Below, one piece after another: positions 9,346 to 18,535 of a stretch of 48,899 bases of DNA; the first letter of the stretch is position 1; each line of letters starts with the position of its first letter. A program made the position numbers and the translations under genes. The stretch is from Polycladidibacter stylochi (GTDB taxonomy: Bacteria; Pseudomonadota; Alphaproteobacteria; Rhizobiales; Stappiaceae). The stretch covers positions 1 through 48,899 of the forward strand of contig NZ_LLWE01000021.1 in assembly GCF_001562055.1 (NCBI RefSeq), given 5' to 3'. The notes under the pieces are model-generated. The model made no database searches. It was not told the DNA's origin and saw only the letters and a list, made by a program, of their open reading frames with translations.

Positions 9346-10368
9346 TTATTCAGCTTTTTCATAGGCCTTGAAGGCGGGTGAGCCAACCTGCCTGAAACCA
9401 GCACCATCACGGATAATCATAAACACAGGCAGCTGTAAACGTTCGGCTAAAGCCATGCCCTTTGTCTCGCCCAATGCAAATATTGCAGTGGCGAGGCCAT
9501 CAGCACGAGTCGCATTTTCGGCAATAACAGTTACCGAGGCCAAACGATGTGCAATGGGCATACCCGTTACAGCATTAAGGATGTGTGAGGCTCGTTTGCC
9601 ATTCACTTCCTTGTAATTCCGATAGTCACCTGAAGTCGCCATGCCTTTACCGCTGAGGTGAACAATGTGCTGCACACTGCCGGCAGCAGCATCCGGCTTT
9701 TCAATGCCAAGTACCCAGTCTTGTTTATGGGCATTATGACCTTTTGCAAATAAATCGCCGCCAATCTCGACCATATAATTGTCAAAGCCATTGGCTTCCA
9801 GAGTTGCCGCAACCTTATCAATACCGAAACCTTTGGCAATGGCAGAGAGGTTGACAGTGGTCTCGGGGTTCACCTTGCGCAGGGCAGGCGGATTATCTGC
9901 GTATTCCAGCATGCTGCTCATGCCAACGGAGGCTAATGCTTCTTGGATCGCTGCATCACTCGGGCGGGGTGGAGTGTCTTTTGAAGGTCCAAAGCCCCAC
10001 AAGTCGATTAATGGGGCAAGAGTTACATCAAAATACCCGCTACTCTCGCGGTGTATTCTTAAGGCCTCGGACATCACCTTGCTAAAATCGCCGGAAATTG
10101 GGGTCCATTCTGTACTGCGTGATCGGTTGAAGTTTTCGACTTCAGAATCTTTGACCCAGTTAGAAAGACCCTGGTTTACTTTTTTCAAAGTCTGTTCAAT
10201 CTCACGGTGGAGTACTTGCGCCGAAGCGGTTTTTTCGCCGACAATGGCTTTCACATGGTAAGTGGTACCCATTGTTTTGCCGGTTATAGTTATTTCTTCA
10301 AGGTTTGAAGAGCCTTGACCACAGCCGACTAAAACAAGGAAACAAATGATAACAATGAGTTTACGCAT
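9346..10368 (-). CDS. apbE: FAD:protein FMN transferase ApbE (flavinylates NqrB and NqrC)
   Basis: A 340-residue ApbE. It covalently attaches FMN through a phosphoester bond to Thr in D-x-[SA]-G-A-[ST] motifs, which here are found in NqrB and NqrC. The N-terminus is a lipoprotein signal: a basic start, a hydrophobic core, and lipobox L-V-G-C with Cys16, so the enzyme is anchored to the periplasmic face. Family landmarks are G-K-T-M-G-T-T-Y-H-V near residue 31, W-G-F-G-P in the middle, and E-I-G-G-D-L-F-A-K-G plus H-I-L-N-A-V-T-G for FAD and Mg binding. It is divergent from nqrA rather than at the operon end, which is the usual place. Confidence 0.95.
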   Translation of the reverse strand: MRKLIVIICFLVLVGCGQGSSNLEEITITGKTMGTTYHVKAIVGEKTASAQVLHREIEQTLKKVNQGLSNWVKDSEVENFNRSRSTEWTPISGDFSKVMSEALRIHRESSGYFDVTLAPLIDLWGFGPSKDTPPRPSDAAIQEALASVGMSSMLEYADNPPALRKVNPETTVNLSAIAKGFGIDKVAATLEANGFDNYMVEIGGDLFAKGHNAHKQDWVLGIEKPDAAAGSVQHIVHLSGKGMATSGDYRNYKEVNGKRASHILNAVTGMPIAHRLASVTVIAENATRADGLATAIFALGETKGMALAERLQLPVFMIIRDGAGFRQVGSPAFKAYEKAE

Positions 10369-10694
10369 AAGCCGCCCCGACTATTAAAAGTGGGTTCCTT
10401 TTTCTAAGTACTTTTATATCTGTCAAGATACAAAATATGAGCAACAGGTGTTTAAAAGCAGTATATCTGTATCTAATCCTTCAACATAAATGCTGCCAGT
10501 ACTAGAAAATAGCATAGATTCAAAACCTTATGACAGCACTTTCTGATATATTATAAATTATTGCAAAAACTAACCTATTAATTTTATGTAAGAAAATCTC
10601 AAGTTTTGTTGGTTCCCTTGGGTTATCCCTATTGAAAAATGTCGCAACTCAGGTTATTGCCCCGTAAAAATCCGTGTGACTTCATGTCAGTTAG

Positions 10695-10733
10695 GCAAAA
10701 TCGACGCACTCTATTTGTGCGTGAGAGTTTTGC
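10695..10733 (+). promoter_or_regulatory. Imperfect two-part hairpin in the nqr leader
   Basis: GCAAAA (10695-10700) pairs with TTTTGC (10728-10733). Inside it ACGCAC (10704-10709) pairs with GTGCGT (10717-10722) around a 7-base loop. The two stems are separated by an internal loop (TCG opposite GAGAG). It lies 234 bases before the nqrA start. Confidence 0.5.
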
Positions 10734-10773
10734 TTAGCGTGTGGATCTATGGATTGTCAGCCTTGAAAGATTG

Positions 10774-10804
10774 AGAAATACGCATTTAGGCCGTGCGTAT
10801 TTCT
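10774..10804 (+). promoter_or_regulatory. Perfect 11-bp hairpin in the nqr leader
   Basis: AGAAATACGCA (10774-10784) is exactly complementary to TGCGTATTTCT (10794-10804), with loop TTTAGGCCG. It is not followed by a T-tract, so it is not a simple terminator. Its closeness to the preceding hairpin suggests a single RNA element or a pair of protein operators. Confidence 0.5.
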
Positions 10805-10966
10805 GGACTGTAATTAACGTTATGAGACGCGATTGTGCTCTTGCATGGCTTTTGAGAGGGGCAATACAGCGAGCTGGAATATGAAGGCTCAGTTGTTTTG
10901 TAAAAGCCGGATGTATCGCTTCACAAAACCATATTTAGGTCACGCTAGAGCCAAGTAGGGCAAGGG

Positions 10967-12316
10967 ATGAAAATAACAAAAGGTTTGGACCTGCCGATGA
11001 CAGGCGCACCACTCCAAGAGATCTCAATGGGTCTCGCGGTGGGGCGTGTTGCCGTCAACGGTGGAGATTACATTGGGCTTAAACCGCGCATGCTGGTTGC
11101 CGAAGGTGAGACTGTCAAAAAAGGGCAACCTTTATTTGTCGACAAAAATTCACCGGAAATAAACTTTGTCGCACCAGGTGCTGGTGTGATTGAGGCGATC
11201 AACCGTGGGCCACGCCGCGTTTTGGAAACAGTTGTCATTCGCTTGGCTTCAACAGAAGAAGAGCTGGTTTTTGATAGCTATTCGGATGTCGAACTAAAAG
11301 CGGCTTCCGTTGATGCGGTGAAAAAGCAGTTGGCAGTCACAGGATTATGGAGTGCGTTCAAAACGCGCCCTTACTCCAAGATGCCAGCGCTGGAAAGTAC
11401 GCCGCGCTCCATCTTTGTCACCGCGATGGATTCAAACCCATTGGCTGCTGATGCTGGCGTAATCATCAAGGCGAATGAAAAGGCATTTGAAGCGGGTTTA
11501 CTTGTTCTGTCCAAATTGACAGAAGGCAAGGTTTTTGTCTGCCATTACTCTAAAGACAACCTGCCAGGCCAACAGGTAGAGCAAACCCAGTTTGCAGCCT
11601 TTGATGGCGTTCATCCAGCAGGTCTGGCTGGCACCCACATTCATTACCTTGATCCAGTCAATGAAGAAAAAACCGTTTGGTCCATCGGTTACCAAGACGT
11701 GATTGCTATTGGTAATCTGTTCTTGACCGGTAAGATCGACAGCCGCCGCACCATCGCTATTAGCGGTCCAATGGCCACAAAGCCGCGTCTTGTTACCACC
11801 CGTGAAGGTGCTGACCTTTCCAGCTTGCTAACTGGCGAATTCGATAAGGAACAGCCAACCCGGGTTATCTCCGGCTCGGTTCTGAGCGGCCGCCATGCAC
11901 ACGATCAGTTTGCCTATTTGGGACGTTTTCACACTCAAATTACTTTGATGGCAGAAGACACCAAACAAGATGTAATGGGCTGGGTACGCCCGTTCATGTC
12001 CAAGTGGTCGAATCTCAACGTCCATCCCTCCAGTTTGCTCCGCGGCAGCCTGAAGTTTCCGTTTGGCACCAATAAAAACGGTTCCATTCGTGCGATCGTG
12101 CCTTTGGGAACCTATGAAAAAGTCATGCCGCTTGATGTGCTGCCCACCCAATTGCTGCGTGCACTCATGGTGTTGGATACAGATATGGCACAAAAGCTGG
12201 GTGCACTTGAGCTGGACGAAGAAGATTTGGCTCTGTGTACCTTCATTTGTCATTCTAAAAACGAGTACGGTGCGGCCCTGCGTGCCAACCTCGAAAAAAT
12301 CGAGAAAGAGGGCTGA
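10967..12316 (+). CDS. nqrA: Na+-NQR subunit A
   Basis: A 449-residue peripheral cytoplasmic subunit of the Na+-translocating NADH:ubiquinone oxidoreductase. The N-terminus M-K-I-T-K-G-L-D-L-P-M-T-G is the family signature. A biotinyl-lipoyl-like beta-barrel follows (G-E-T-V-K-K-G-Q-P-L-F-V-D-K), then a Rossmann-like region. NqrA has no redox cofactor of its own; it packs against NqrB and is linked to quinone binding. Length matches the usual 445-450. It is the first gene of a compact six-gene operon, with nqrB starting two bases after its stop. Confidence 0.97.
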   Translation: MKITKGLDLPMTGAPLQEISMGLAVGRVAVNGGDYIGLKPRMLVAEGETVKKGQPLFVDKNSPEINFVAPGAGVIEAINRGPRRVLETVVIRLASTEEELVFDSYSDVELKAASVDAVKKQLAVTGLWSAFKTRPYSKMPALESTPRSIFVTAMDSNPLAADAGVIIKANEKAFEAGLLVLSKLTEGKVFVCHYSKDNLPGQQVEQTQFAAFDGVHPAGLAGTHIHYLDPVNEEKTVWSIGYQDVIAIGNLFLTGKIDSRRTIAISGPMATKPRLVTTREGADLSSLLTGEFDKEQPTRVISGSVLSGRHAHDQFAYLGRFHTQITLMAEDTKQDVMGWVRPFMSKWSNLNVHPSSLLRGSLKFPFGTNKNGSIRAIVPLGTYEKVMPLDVLPTQLLRALMVLDTDMAQKLGALELDEEDLALCTFICHSKNEYGAALRANLEKIEKEG

Positions 12317-12318
12317 TC

Positions 12319-13527
12319 GTGGGATTACGTAATCAACTCGATAAAATAGCGCCGCTCTTTGAAAAGGGCGGTAAGTACGAGAAGTTCTACGCCATCTACG
12401 AGATGGTTGATACTTTCCTCTACACCCCCAAAACCGTAACCTCCGTTGCCCCGCATGCCCGTGATCACGCCGATTTGAAACGCGTGATGACTTACGTGGT
12501 ACTGGCAACAATCCCCGCGATTTTGATGGGTATGTACAACACCGGCTATCAGGTAAACATGGCTATCTCAGCTGTGGGCTCTATTGAAGCTGGTGGCTGG
12601 CGTGCTGTTATCCTTGACATGTTGGGTGTTGGCTTCAATGCCAACAGCATTTTTGCAAATATTGCCCACGGCGCTCTTTACTTCCTGCCAATCTATATTG
12701 TCACGCTGGCTGTTGGCGGTATTTTCGAAGTAATCTTTGCCACCGTACGCGGCCATGAAGTCAACGAAGGCTTCTTCGTGACTTCCATGCTCTACACGCT
12801 CATCATGCCCGCAGGCACGCCATTGTGGCAGGTTGCCCTTGGCATCGCCTTTGGTGTGGTATTGGGTAAAGAAGTCTTTGGCGGTACCGGCAAAAACTTC
12901 CTCAACCCGGCACTGACAGGGCGTGCGTTCCTCTACTTCGCTTATCCGGCATCCATGACAGGTGATACCGTCTGGACGCCAGTTGACGGCTTCTCTGGTG
13001 CGACCGCACTGGGCATCACTGCAAACGAAGGCGTTGCCGGTCTTGCAGACCACGGCATCAACTGGATGGATGCATTTATTGGTACTGTTCAAGGCTCGTT
13101 TGGCGAAACCTCGGTTGTGGCAATTACAATCGGTATGGTGTTCTTGGTTGCCACAGGCATTGCCAACTACCGCCTGATTGTCGGCTGTTTAGCGGGCATG
13201 ATCGGCTTTACACTGTTGCTCAATTTTGTCGGATCCGACACCAACCCGATGTTTGCCATGCCTTGGTATTGGCATCTGGTAACAGGCGGCTTCTACTTCG
13301 GTCTGGTGTTCATGGTCACCGAGCCGGTAACTGCTGCCATGACCAACCCGGGCCGTTATATTTACGGTGCCCTGATTGGCTTCATGTGCATCATGATCCG
13401 CGTCATCAACCCGGCGTTCCCGGAAGGCATGATGCTGGCCATCCTGTTTTCTAATATCTTCGCCCCGCTCATCGACTATTTCGTCGTAAAAGCCAACATC
13501 AAGCGGAGGATGCAGCGCCATGCTTAA
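12319..13527 (+). CDS. nqrB: Na+-NQR subunit B (covalent FMN, Na+ channel)
   Basis: A 402-residue membrane subunit with about ten helices. It holds covalent FMN and riboflavin, and is the site of Na+ passage and quinone reduction. The flavinylation motif D-G-F-S-G-A-T-A-L is present with the acceptor Thr at 229, matching Thr236 of Vibrio NqrB. Other landmarks are N-P-A-L-T-G-R-A-F-L-Y-F near 196 and H-L-V-T-G-G-F-Y-F-G near 317, preceding P-V-T-A-A. The start codon at 12319 is GTG, two bases after nqrA. It overlaps nqrC by eight bases. Confidence 0.97.
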   Translation: MGLRNQLDKIAPLFEKGGKYEKFYAIYEMVDTFLYTPKTVTSVAPHARDHADLKRVMTYVVLATIPAILMGMYNTGYQVNMAISAVGSIEAGGWRAVILDMLGVGFNANSIFANIAHGALYFLPIYIVTLAVGGIFEVIFATVRGHEVNEGFFVTSMLYTLIMPAGTPLWQVALGIAFGVVLGKEVFGGTGKNFLNPALTGRAFLYFAYPASMTGDTVWTPVDGFSGATALGITANEGVAGLADHGINWMDAFIGTVQGSFGETSVVAITIGMVFLVATGIANYRLIVGCLAGMIGFTLLLNFVGSDTNPMFAMPWYWHLVTGGFYFGLVFMVTEPVTAAMTNPGRYIYGALIGFMCIMIRVINPAFPEGMMLAILFSNIFAPLIDYFVVKANIKRRMQRHA

Positions 13528-14338
13528 GGCCAATCCTGAATTTACCCCAAAGCAGGGTTTATGGGCCCGCTTTATGGCAATGCCGCTGGATTCTGCCCCG
13601 CGTACCATTGCGATTACCGTTGTGCTTTGTCTGTTCTGCGCCATGATTGTGTCAGCTGCGGCTGTGATGCTCAAGCCACAGCAGGAACTGAACAAAACCC
13701 TCGATAAAAAAGTCAATATCCTCAAAGTTGCTGGCCTCTATAAAGAAGGCATCAACGTGGATGAGGTCTATAAAAGTGTCGAGCCACGCGTTGTCGATCT
13801 CAAGAGCGGCAAATTCGTCAAAGATATTGATGCAGCGTCCTTTGACCAGCGCAAGGCTGCCAAAAATCCGGCAACCAGCACCAAACTGGTAAACGATCCC
13901 GCTTCCATCAAGCGTCAGGCAAAACAGGCATCTGTTTACCTCATTCGCAACGATGCTGGTGATATCGAGCGCATTATACTGCCAGTTCATGGCTATGGTC
14001 TGTGGTCAACGCTGTACGGCTTCATTGCTCTGAACGCCGATGGCAACGACATCTACGGCCTGCGTTTCTACCAGCATGGTGAAACACCGGGTCTGGGTGC
14101 GGAAGTTGAGAATCCCAAATGGATGGCTCAATGGCCGGGCAAAAAGGTATATGGCGACAATGGCGATGTCCGCATCACCGTTTCTAAAACCGCGGGTCCG
14201 GATGCGGATAAATTCCACATCGATGCGCTGGCTGGTGCAACCTTGACCTCACGCGGCGTCGACAATCTTGTAAAATTCTGGATGGGCGAGCAGGGCTTCC
14301 AGCTCTTCCTTGATAATTTGAAGAAGGGAGCGGCATAA
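13520..14338 (+). CDS. nqrC: Na+-NQR subunit C (covalent FMN)
   Basis: A 272-residue subunit with one N-terminal membrane helix (about 28-50) and a periplasmic FMN-binding domain. The ApbE target motif [10 protein letters not shown] is present, with acceptor Thr241 (equivalent to Thr225 in Vibrio). Further landmarks are [11 protein letters not shown] and [11 protein letters not shown]. It passes electrons between the NqrD/E iron centre and NqrB. Translation is probably coupled to nqrB through the overlap. Confidence 0.97.
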   Translation: MLKANPEFTPKQGLWARFMAMPLDSAPRTIAITVVLCLFCAMIVSAAAVMLKPQQELNKTLDKKVNILKVAGLYKEGINVDEVYKSVEPRVVDLKSGKFVKDIDAASFDQRKAAKNPATSTKLVNDPASIKRQAKQASVYLIRNDAGDIERIILPVHGYGLWSTLYGFIALNADGNDIYGLRFYQHGETPGLGAEVENPKWMAQWPGKKVYGDNGDVRITVSKTAGPDADKFHIDALAGATLTSRGVDNLVKFWMGEQGFQLFLDNLKKGAA

Positions 14339-14339
14339 A

Positions 14340-14996
14340 ATGGCTTTAAAAGACAAAACCATGCTTATCGACCCGCTTGTCGATAACAACCCAATTACCC
14401 TTCAGGTTCTGGGTATCTGTTCGGCACTGGCGGTAACCTCTTCACTCAAAGTGGCATTGGTGATGGCGATCGCCGTGACTTTGGTGACAGCGTTCTCCAA
14501 CTTCTTCATCTCACTGATCCGTAACCAGATCCCGTCTTCTGTACGCATCATCATCCAGATGGTAATTATTGCCTCGCTGGTGATCTTGGTGGACCAGATC
14601 CTCAAAGCGTACTTCTTTGAAATCTCCAAAACCCTCGCGGTTTTTGTGGGTCTTATCATCACCAACTGTATCGTGATGGGCCGTGCAGAGGCATATGCCA
14701 TGAAGAACCCGCCCATCCCGTCTTTCTTGGACGGTATCGGTAATGGTTTGGGCTATGGCCTCATTCTCATGCTGGTGGGTACCATCCGCGAGCTGTTTGG
14801 CTCCGGCTCTCTGTTTGGCGTTCAGATTCTGGAAACCGTTAACAACGGTGGCTGGTATGTGCCAAACGGCTTGTTGTTGCTGCCGCCTTCATCCTTCTTC
14901 GTGATTGGCCTGCTGATTTGGGCATTCCGCACATGGAAGCCGGGGCAGGTTGAAAAACGTGAATATAAAATCATGGAATCCGAGGGGTCGCACTAA
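14340..14996 (+). CDS. nqrD: Na+-NQR subunit D
   Basis: A 218-residue integral membrane subunit with six predicted helices. It is homologous to NqrE in inverted topology, and together they bind an intramembrane iron centre. The two conserved cysteines are visible: Cys27 in V-L-G-I-C-S-A-L, and one in [13 protein letters not shown]. It starts one base after the nqrC stop and ends three bases before nqrE. Confidence 0.96.
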   Translation: MALKDKTMLIDPLVDNNPITLQVLGICSALAVTSSLKVALVMAIAVTLVTAFSNFFISLIRNQIPSSVRIIIQMVIIASLVILVDQILKAYFFEISKTLAVFVGLIITNCIVMGRAEAYAMKNPPIPSFLDGIGNGLGYGLILMLVGTIRELFGSGSLFGVQILETVNNGGWYVPNGLLLLPPSSFFVIGLLIWAFRTWKPGQVEKREYKIMESEGSH

Positions 14997-14999
14997 GCC

Positions 15000-15608
15000 A
15001 TGGAAGGTCTCGTATCTCTCTTCGTCAAGGCGATCTTTATCGAAAACCTTGCACTTTCCTTCTTCCTCGGCATGTGTACCTTCCTTGCCGTTTCCAAGAA
15101 GGTAGAAACCGCCCTTGGTCTGGGTATTTCAGTTGTCGTTGTGCAGGCCATCACCATACCGGTGAACAACCTGCTATACACCACACTGCTGAATGACGGG
15201 GCATTGGCTTGGGCTGGCCTGCCGGATGTTGATTTGCGCTTCTTGGGTCTAATCAGCTTTATTGGTGTGATTGCCGCTATTGTGCAGATTCTCGAAATGG
15301 TGCTCGATAAGTATGTGCCAGCGCTTTACAACGCGCTTGGCATCTTCTTGCCGCTGATTACCGTGAACTGCGCCATTATGGGTGGCTCGCTGTTCATGAT
15401 GGAGCGCGATTACACATTCGTTGAATCATCCGTTTACGGTGTGTCCTCCGGTATTGGCTGGGCACTGGCGATTACTGCAATGGCCGGTGTGCGTGAAAAA
15501 CTGAAATACTCTGACGTTCCAGATGGTCTGCAAGGCCTTGGCATCACCTTCATCACTGCGGGTTTGATGGCCATGGGCTTTATGGCCTTCTCTGGCGTCA
15601 AACTGTAA
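15000..15608 (+). CDS. nqrE: Na+-NQR subunit E
   Basis: A 202-residue membrane subunit paired with NqrD. Conserved cysteines are present: Cys26 in F-L-G-M-C-T-F-L-A, and one in I-T-V-N-C-A-I-M-G. These are the ligands of the membrane iron centre whose assembly needs NqrM. The signature [11 protein letters not shown] follows the first cysteine. The length is the family norm. Confidence 0.96.
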   Translation: MEGLVSLFVKAIFIENLALSFFLGMCTFLAVSKKVETALGLGISVVVVQAITIPVNNLLYTTLLNDGALAWAGLPDVDLRFLGLISFIGVIAAIVQILEMVLDKYVPALYNALGIFLPLITVNCAIMGGSLFMMERDYTFVESSVYGVSSGIGWALAITAMAGVREKLKYSDVPDGLQGLGITFITAGLMAMGFMAFSGVKL

Positions 15609-15621
15609 GGGGAGCTGAAAA

Positions 15622-16845
15622 ATGATTGAGTTTTCAGCGGGTATTACCCTCTTTATCCTGATCGTGCTGGCTTTGGTCACCATTATTCTAATGGCGCGTA
15701 AAAAGCTGGTTTCCTCCGGTAACGTTAGCATTGATATTAACGGCGAAAAAACGATTTCCGTTCCTGCCGGTGGTAAGCTGCTCAACGTTCTGGCAGATCA
15801 GAAAATCTTCGTCCCCTCCGCTTGTGGTGGTGGCGGTACCTGTGCCCAGTGCCGCGTAAAGGTGCACGAAGGTGGCGGTTCTATTCTGGCAACAGAAGAA
15901 AGCCACATCACCAAGCGCGAAGCCCGCTCTGGTGACCGCTTATCCTGTCAGGTTGCTGTAAAGCAGGACATGAAAATCGAAGTGCCGGAAGAAGTATTTG
16001 GCGTGAAGAAGTGGGAGTGTACAGTGCGCTCCAACGAAAACGTTGCCACCTTCATCAAGGCACTGGTGTTGGATCTGCCAGAGGGCGAGGATGTTAACTT
16101 CCGCGCTGGTGGTTATATCCAGATCGAAGCACCAGCCCACAAGCTGAAGTATACCGATTTCGACATCGAAGAGCAGTACCGTGAAGACTGGGACAAGTTC
16201 AACCTGTGGCAGTACGAGTCCATCGTTGATGAGCCTGTCGAACGCGCCTACTCCATGGCCAACTATCCGGAAGAAAAAGGCATGATCATGCTGAACGTGC
16301 GTGTGGCTTCCCCACCGCCGGGTAGCACAGGCATTCCAGCCGGTAAGATGTCATCGTTCATCTTTAACCTGAAGCCGGGTGACAAGGTGACAATTTCCGG
16401 TCCGTTTGGTGAGTTCTTTGCCCGCGAAACCGACAAGGAAATGGTGTTCATAGGTGGTGGTGCCGGTATGGCGCCAATGCGCTCGCACATCTTCGACCAG
16501 CTCAAGCGTTTGGAAAACCGTGACCGTAAGATTACCTTCTGGTACGGTGCCCGCTCCAAGAAAGAAATGTTCTTCGTTGAAGATTTCGACCAGCTGGCCA
16601 AAGAATTCCCGAACTTCACATGGCATGTGGCGCTTTCTGATCCGCAGCCAGATGATGACTGGGACGGTTACACCGGCTTTATCCATAACGTACTCTACAA
16701 CGAGTACCTGAAGGATCACGCCGCACCGGAAGACTGCGAATACTACATGTGTGGTCCGCCAATCATGAACTCCTCCGTGATCAACATGCTGCTTGATCTG
16801 GGCGTTGAGCGTGAAGACATCATGCTCGATGATTTCGGCGGCTAA
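15622..16845 (+). CDS. nqrF: Na+-NQR subunit F, NADH dehydrogenase (2Fe-2S, FAD)
   Basis: A 407-residue electron-entry subunit that oxidises NADH on the cytoplasmic side. It has one N-terminal membrane helix (about 5-25). A 2Fe-2S ferredoxin domain follows with ligands Cys68, Cys74, Cys77 and Cys109, which match C70/C76/C79/C111 in Vibrio. Then come an FAD-binding domain with R-A-Y-S-M-A-N-Y and an NADH domain with [10 protein letters not shown] and C-G-P-P near the end. The C-terminus L-D-D-F-G-G is typical. A GGGGAG ribosome site precedes ATG 15622. It is the last gene of the operon. Confidence 0.97.
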   Translation: MIEFSAGITLFILIVLALVTIILMARKKLVSSGNVSIDINGEKTISVPAGGKLLNVLADQKIFVPSACGGGGTCAQCRVKVHEGGGSILATEESHITKREARSGDRLSCQVAVKQDMKIEVPEEVFGVKKWECTVRSNENVATFIKALVLDLPEGEDVNFRAGGYIQIEAPAHKLKYTDFDIEEQYREDWDKFNLWQYESIVDEPVERAYSMANYPEEKGMIMLNVRVASPPPGSTGIPAGKMSSFIFNLKPGDKVTISGPFGEFFARETDKEMVFIGGGAGMAPMRSHIFDQLKRLENRDRKITFWYGARSKKEMFFVEDFDQLAKEFPNFTWHVALSDPQPDDDWDGYTGFIHNVLYNEYLKDHAAPEDCEYYMCGPPIMNSSVINMLLDLGVEREDIMLDDFGG

Positions 16846-16864
16846 ACCACTTGCTTAAAAGCTG

Positions 16865-16897
16865 AAAACCGGCCTTCTGAACGAGGCCGGTTTTTTT
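16865..16897 (+). terminator. Strong intrinsic terminator of the nqr operon
   Basis: AAAACCGGCCT (16865-16875) pairs perfectly with AGGCCGGTTTT (16884-16894) across an 8-base loop. A run of seven T residues ends at 16897. It lies 20 bases after the nqrF stop. Confidence 0.92.
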
Positions 16898-16971
16898 GTC
16901 GCAAAATTACATCTTGCAGCCAAAAGCAAAAGCGACCAAATAAAGCAGGCATTAATAAAGGACAGGTCAAC

Positions 16972-17301
16972 ATGTTCGGTTTTGATAATCTCATTGAGCG
17001 GCAAATTCAAAAGGCGCAGCAAGAAGGGCAATTCGATAACCTCGAAGGGGCAGGCAAGCCGTTTCCCAAGCGCAACCCGCACGTTGACCCCATGGAAGAA
17101 TTCCTCTATCGCGTGATGGCAGAAAATGGTGCCGTTCCTAAAGAAGTCGAGCTGAAAAAAGAAGTTGATGCACTTAGAGAGCAACTGGCGAGCTTGACAG
17201 ATGAAACAGAGCGCAAGGCAATAATGCGCCAGATGGCCGATGTGCAACTGAAAATAGATATGGAACGCGAAGCCCGCCTCAAGCTCGCTAGGCATAAGTG
17301 A
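16972..17301 (+). CDS. DUF1992 (DnaJ-homologue-like) small protein, copy 1
   Basis: A 109-residue cytoplasmic protein of the DUF1992 family (also labelled DnaJ-homologue subfamily C member 28 domain; no J-domain is present). The N-terminal signature is N-L-I-E-R-Q-I-Q-K-A-Q-Q-E-G-Q-F-D-N-L, then G-A-G-K-P-F and a charged coiled-coil-like C-terminus (about residues 55-105). Function is not established. A paralogue lies 1.2 kb downstream (18536-18868), with two unrelated genes between them. Confidence 0.85.
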   Translation: MFGFDNLIERQIQKAQQEGQFDNLEGAGKPFPKRNPHVDPMEEFLYRVMAENGAVPKEVELKKEVDALREQLASLTDETERKAIMRQMADVQLKIDMEREARLKLARHK

Positions 17302-17439
17302 TAGGTGCGGAGCTATTTACCAATTCATCTATGGGGGCTAGGCTAAGTCATTTCAAATAGTGAGTTAGCCAATGTATATTGATCGATTAAGCCTCATTTT
17401 CATTTTAAGGTTATTTTTTGTATTCTATTTTTTTATACG

Positions 17440-17799
17440 ATGCCTTCCGTGGTATATTGGGCGGTATTTGAAAGCGAAGCCACATTACCACCCTTAGGTA
17501 TTTCAGAAAATATGTGGCCTATGGTAGCTGTTTTTGCTTTTATGATGCCTTCATTACTTTATAAAGAACACAAATTACGCTTGAAACTGCCGGCAGTTTT
17601 CATCCTCACTACAATCGGGACAATTTGGGTTGTGTTTGCGAATGCACTTGCGGTTTACTTGAGTTTGTTTTTTGTGCAATCAGAGAGTATTACCGCTCTA
17701 AACATCCTACTTGATGCGATTCACATAATAAGTATCGCCCCCGCCCTTTTTCTGGGCCTTTGGTTGGGAGGGAAGTTTGAACACTGGCGGCATAATTAA
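17440..17799 (+). CDS. Hypothetical membrane protein, possibly N-terminally frameshifted
   Basis: A 119-residue hydrophobic protein with three predicted helices (about 24-38, 51-77 and 86-110) and a basic, His-containing C-terminus. I do not recognise a family. ATG 17440 has no good ribosome site. An ATG at 17372, in another frame, opens a hydrophobic stretch (M-Y-I-D-R-L-S-L-I-F-I-L) that runs through several T-runs before closing. Joining the two by a one-base slip in the T-rich tract 17411-17434 would give a protein with one more N-terminal helix. The AT-rich composition differs from the nqr genes. The end overlaps the convergent next gene by four bases. Confidence 0.5.
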   Translation: MPSVVYWAVFESEATLPPLGISENMWPMVAVFAFMMPSLLYKEHKLRLKLPAVFILTTIGTIWVVFANALAVYLSLFFVQSESITALNILLDAIHIISIAPALFLGLWLGGKFEHWRHN

Positions 17800-18287
17800 T
17801 TATTTATTTGAACATTATAAACGACAGTAAAAGGTGGGTTCTTGGTATCAATCAGAGACTTTAATTGCTCAAGTTCCTCTTGAGAACCAATCTTACCAAC
17901 GACATAAATTTTGCAAACATCCTCGGCATTCCCGCTAATAAGAATGTCATCGTAGGCAGGGTTATTTCGAATTTTATTTGTATACCATGGCTCAAGCCAG
18001 CGATTTAGGACCAACACAGTTTTACCTAAATCGCTTTGCATATAGTCAATATCGCAAGACATTTCACGAACGGCAAAATTAAGATCATCACGCAGGTCTT
18101 TAGTTATAAAAGGTTTGATTTGTAATAGTATTTTTCGAATATTAGATAGCTCTTTTTTTGAGCTGACTGGCTTAAGAAGAGTACTTTCCATATCTTTGTT
18201 AAAGTTAGTACCGAGTTCCGTTCTTATTTCATCAATTAAGTTATCATCAAGTTGAATAGTTGATAAAAATTTTTCCCATGTACTCAA
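17796..18287 (-). CDS. Hypothetical cytoplasmic protein
   Basis: A 163-residue, acidic, mostly helical protein without signal peptide or membrane helix. The last 40 residues alternate strand and helix (K-I-Y-V-V-G-K-I-G, then E-E-L-E-Q-L-K-S-L-I, then T-V-V-Y-N-V-Q-I), a pattern resembling a small alpha/beta domain. I do not recognise a family. The gene is AT-rich, convergent with the neighbouring membrane protein, and lies between the two DUF1992 copies. It looks like an accessory gene. Confidence 0.55.
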   Translation of the reverse strand: MSTWEKFLSTIQLDDNLIDEIRTELGTNFNKDMESTLLKPVSSKKELSNIRKILLQIKPFITKDLRDDLNFAVREMSCDIDYMQSDLGKTVLVLNRWLEPWYTNKIRNNPAYDDILISGNAEDVCKIYVVGKIGSQEELEQLKSLIDTKNPPFTVVYNVQINN

Positions 18288-18535
18288 AACGATATACCCT
18301 CAAATTTGAAATGATAAATAATGAATGTTCTTAGTATTAGGCGGTATAGATATTATTATAATTTGTCTGCTTTTACTTTTAGCGTTTTGATGCCACATCG
18401 TCAAAACATGAATTGAAGAATACTATTGGATTTCAATAGAGACATTTATAAAGTATATCAGGTCGCGCTACTTAAAAACGCCATCTGGCACCAATATATC
18501 CATAGGGTGAGAAAAAGCCTATCGCGGAGGTTACC

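Larger units (their letters stand above)
10369..10966. promoter_or_regulatory. Divergent regulatory region between apbE and nqrA
   Basis: About 600 bases without an open reading frame of note. It must contain the promoters for apbE and for nqrA-F. The apbE-proximal half is AT-rich. The nqrA-proximal half contains three hairpins: 10695-10733, 10774-10804, and GTTTTGT (10895-10901) with ACAAAAC (10923-10929). A structured nqr mRNA leader is the simplest reading. I did not find a convincing -35/-10 pair or a known riboswitch core. Confidence 0.55.
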
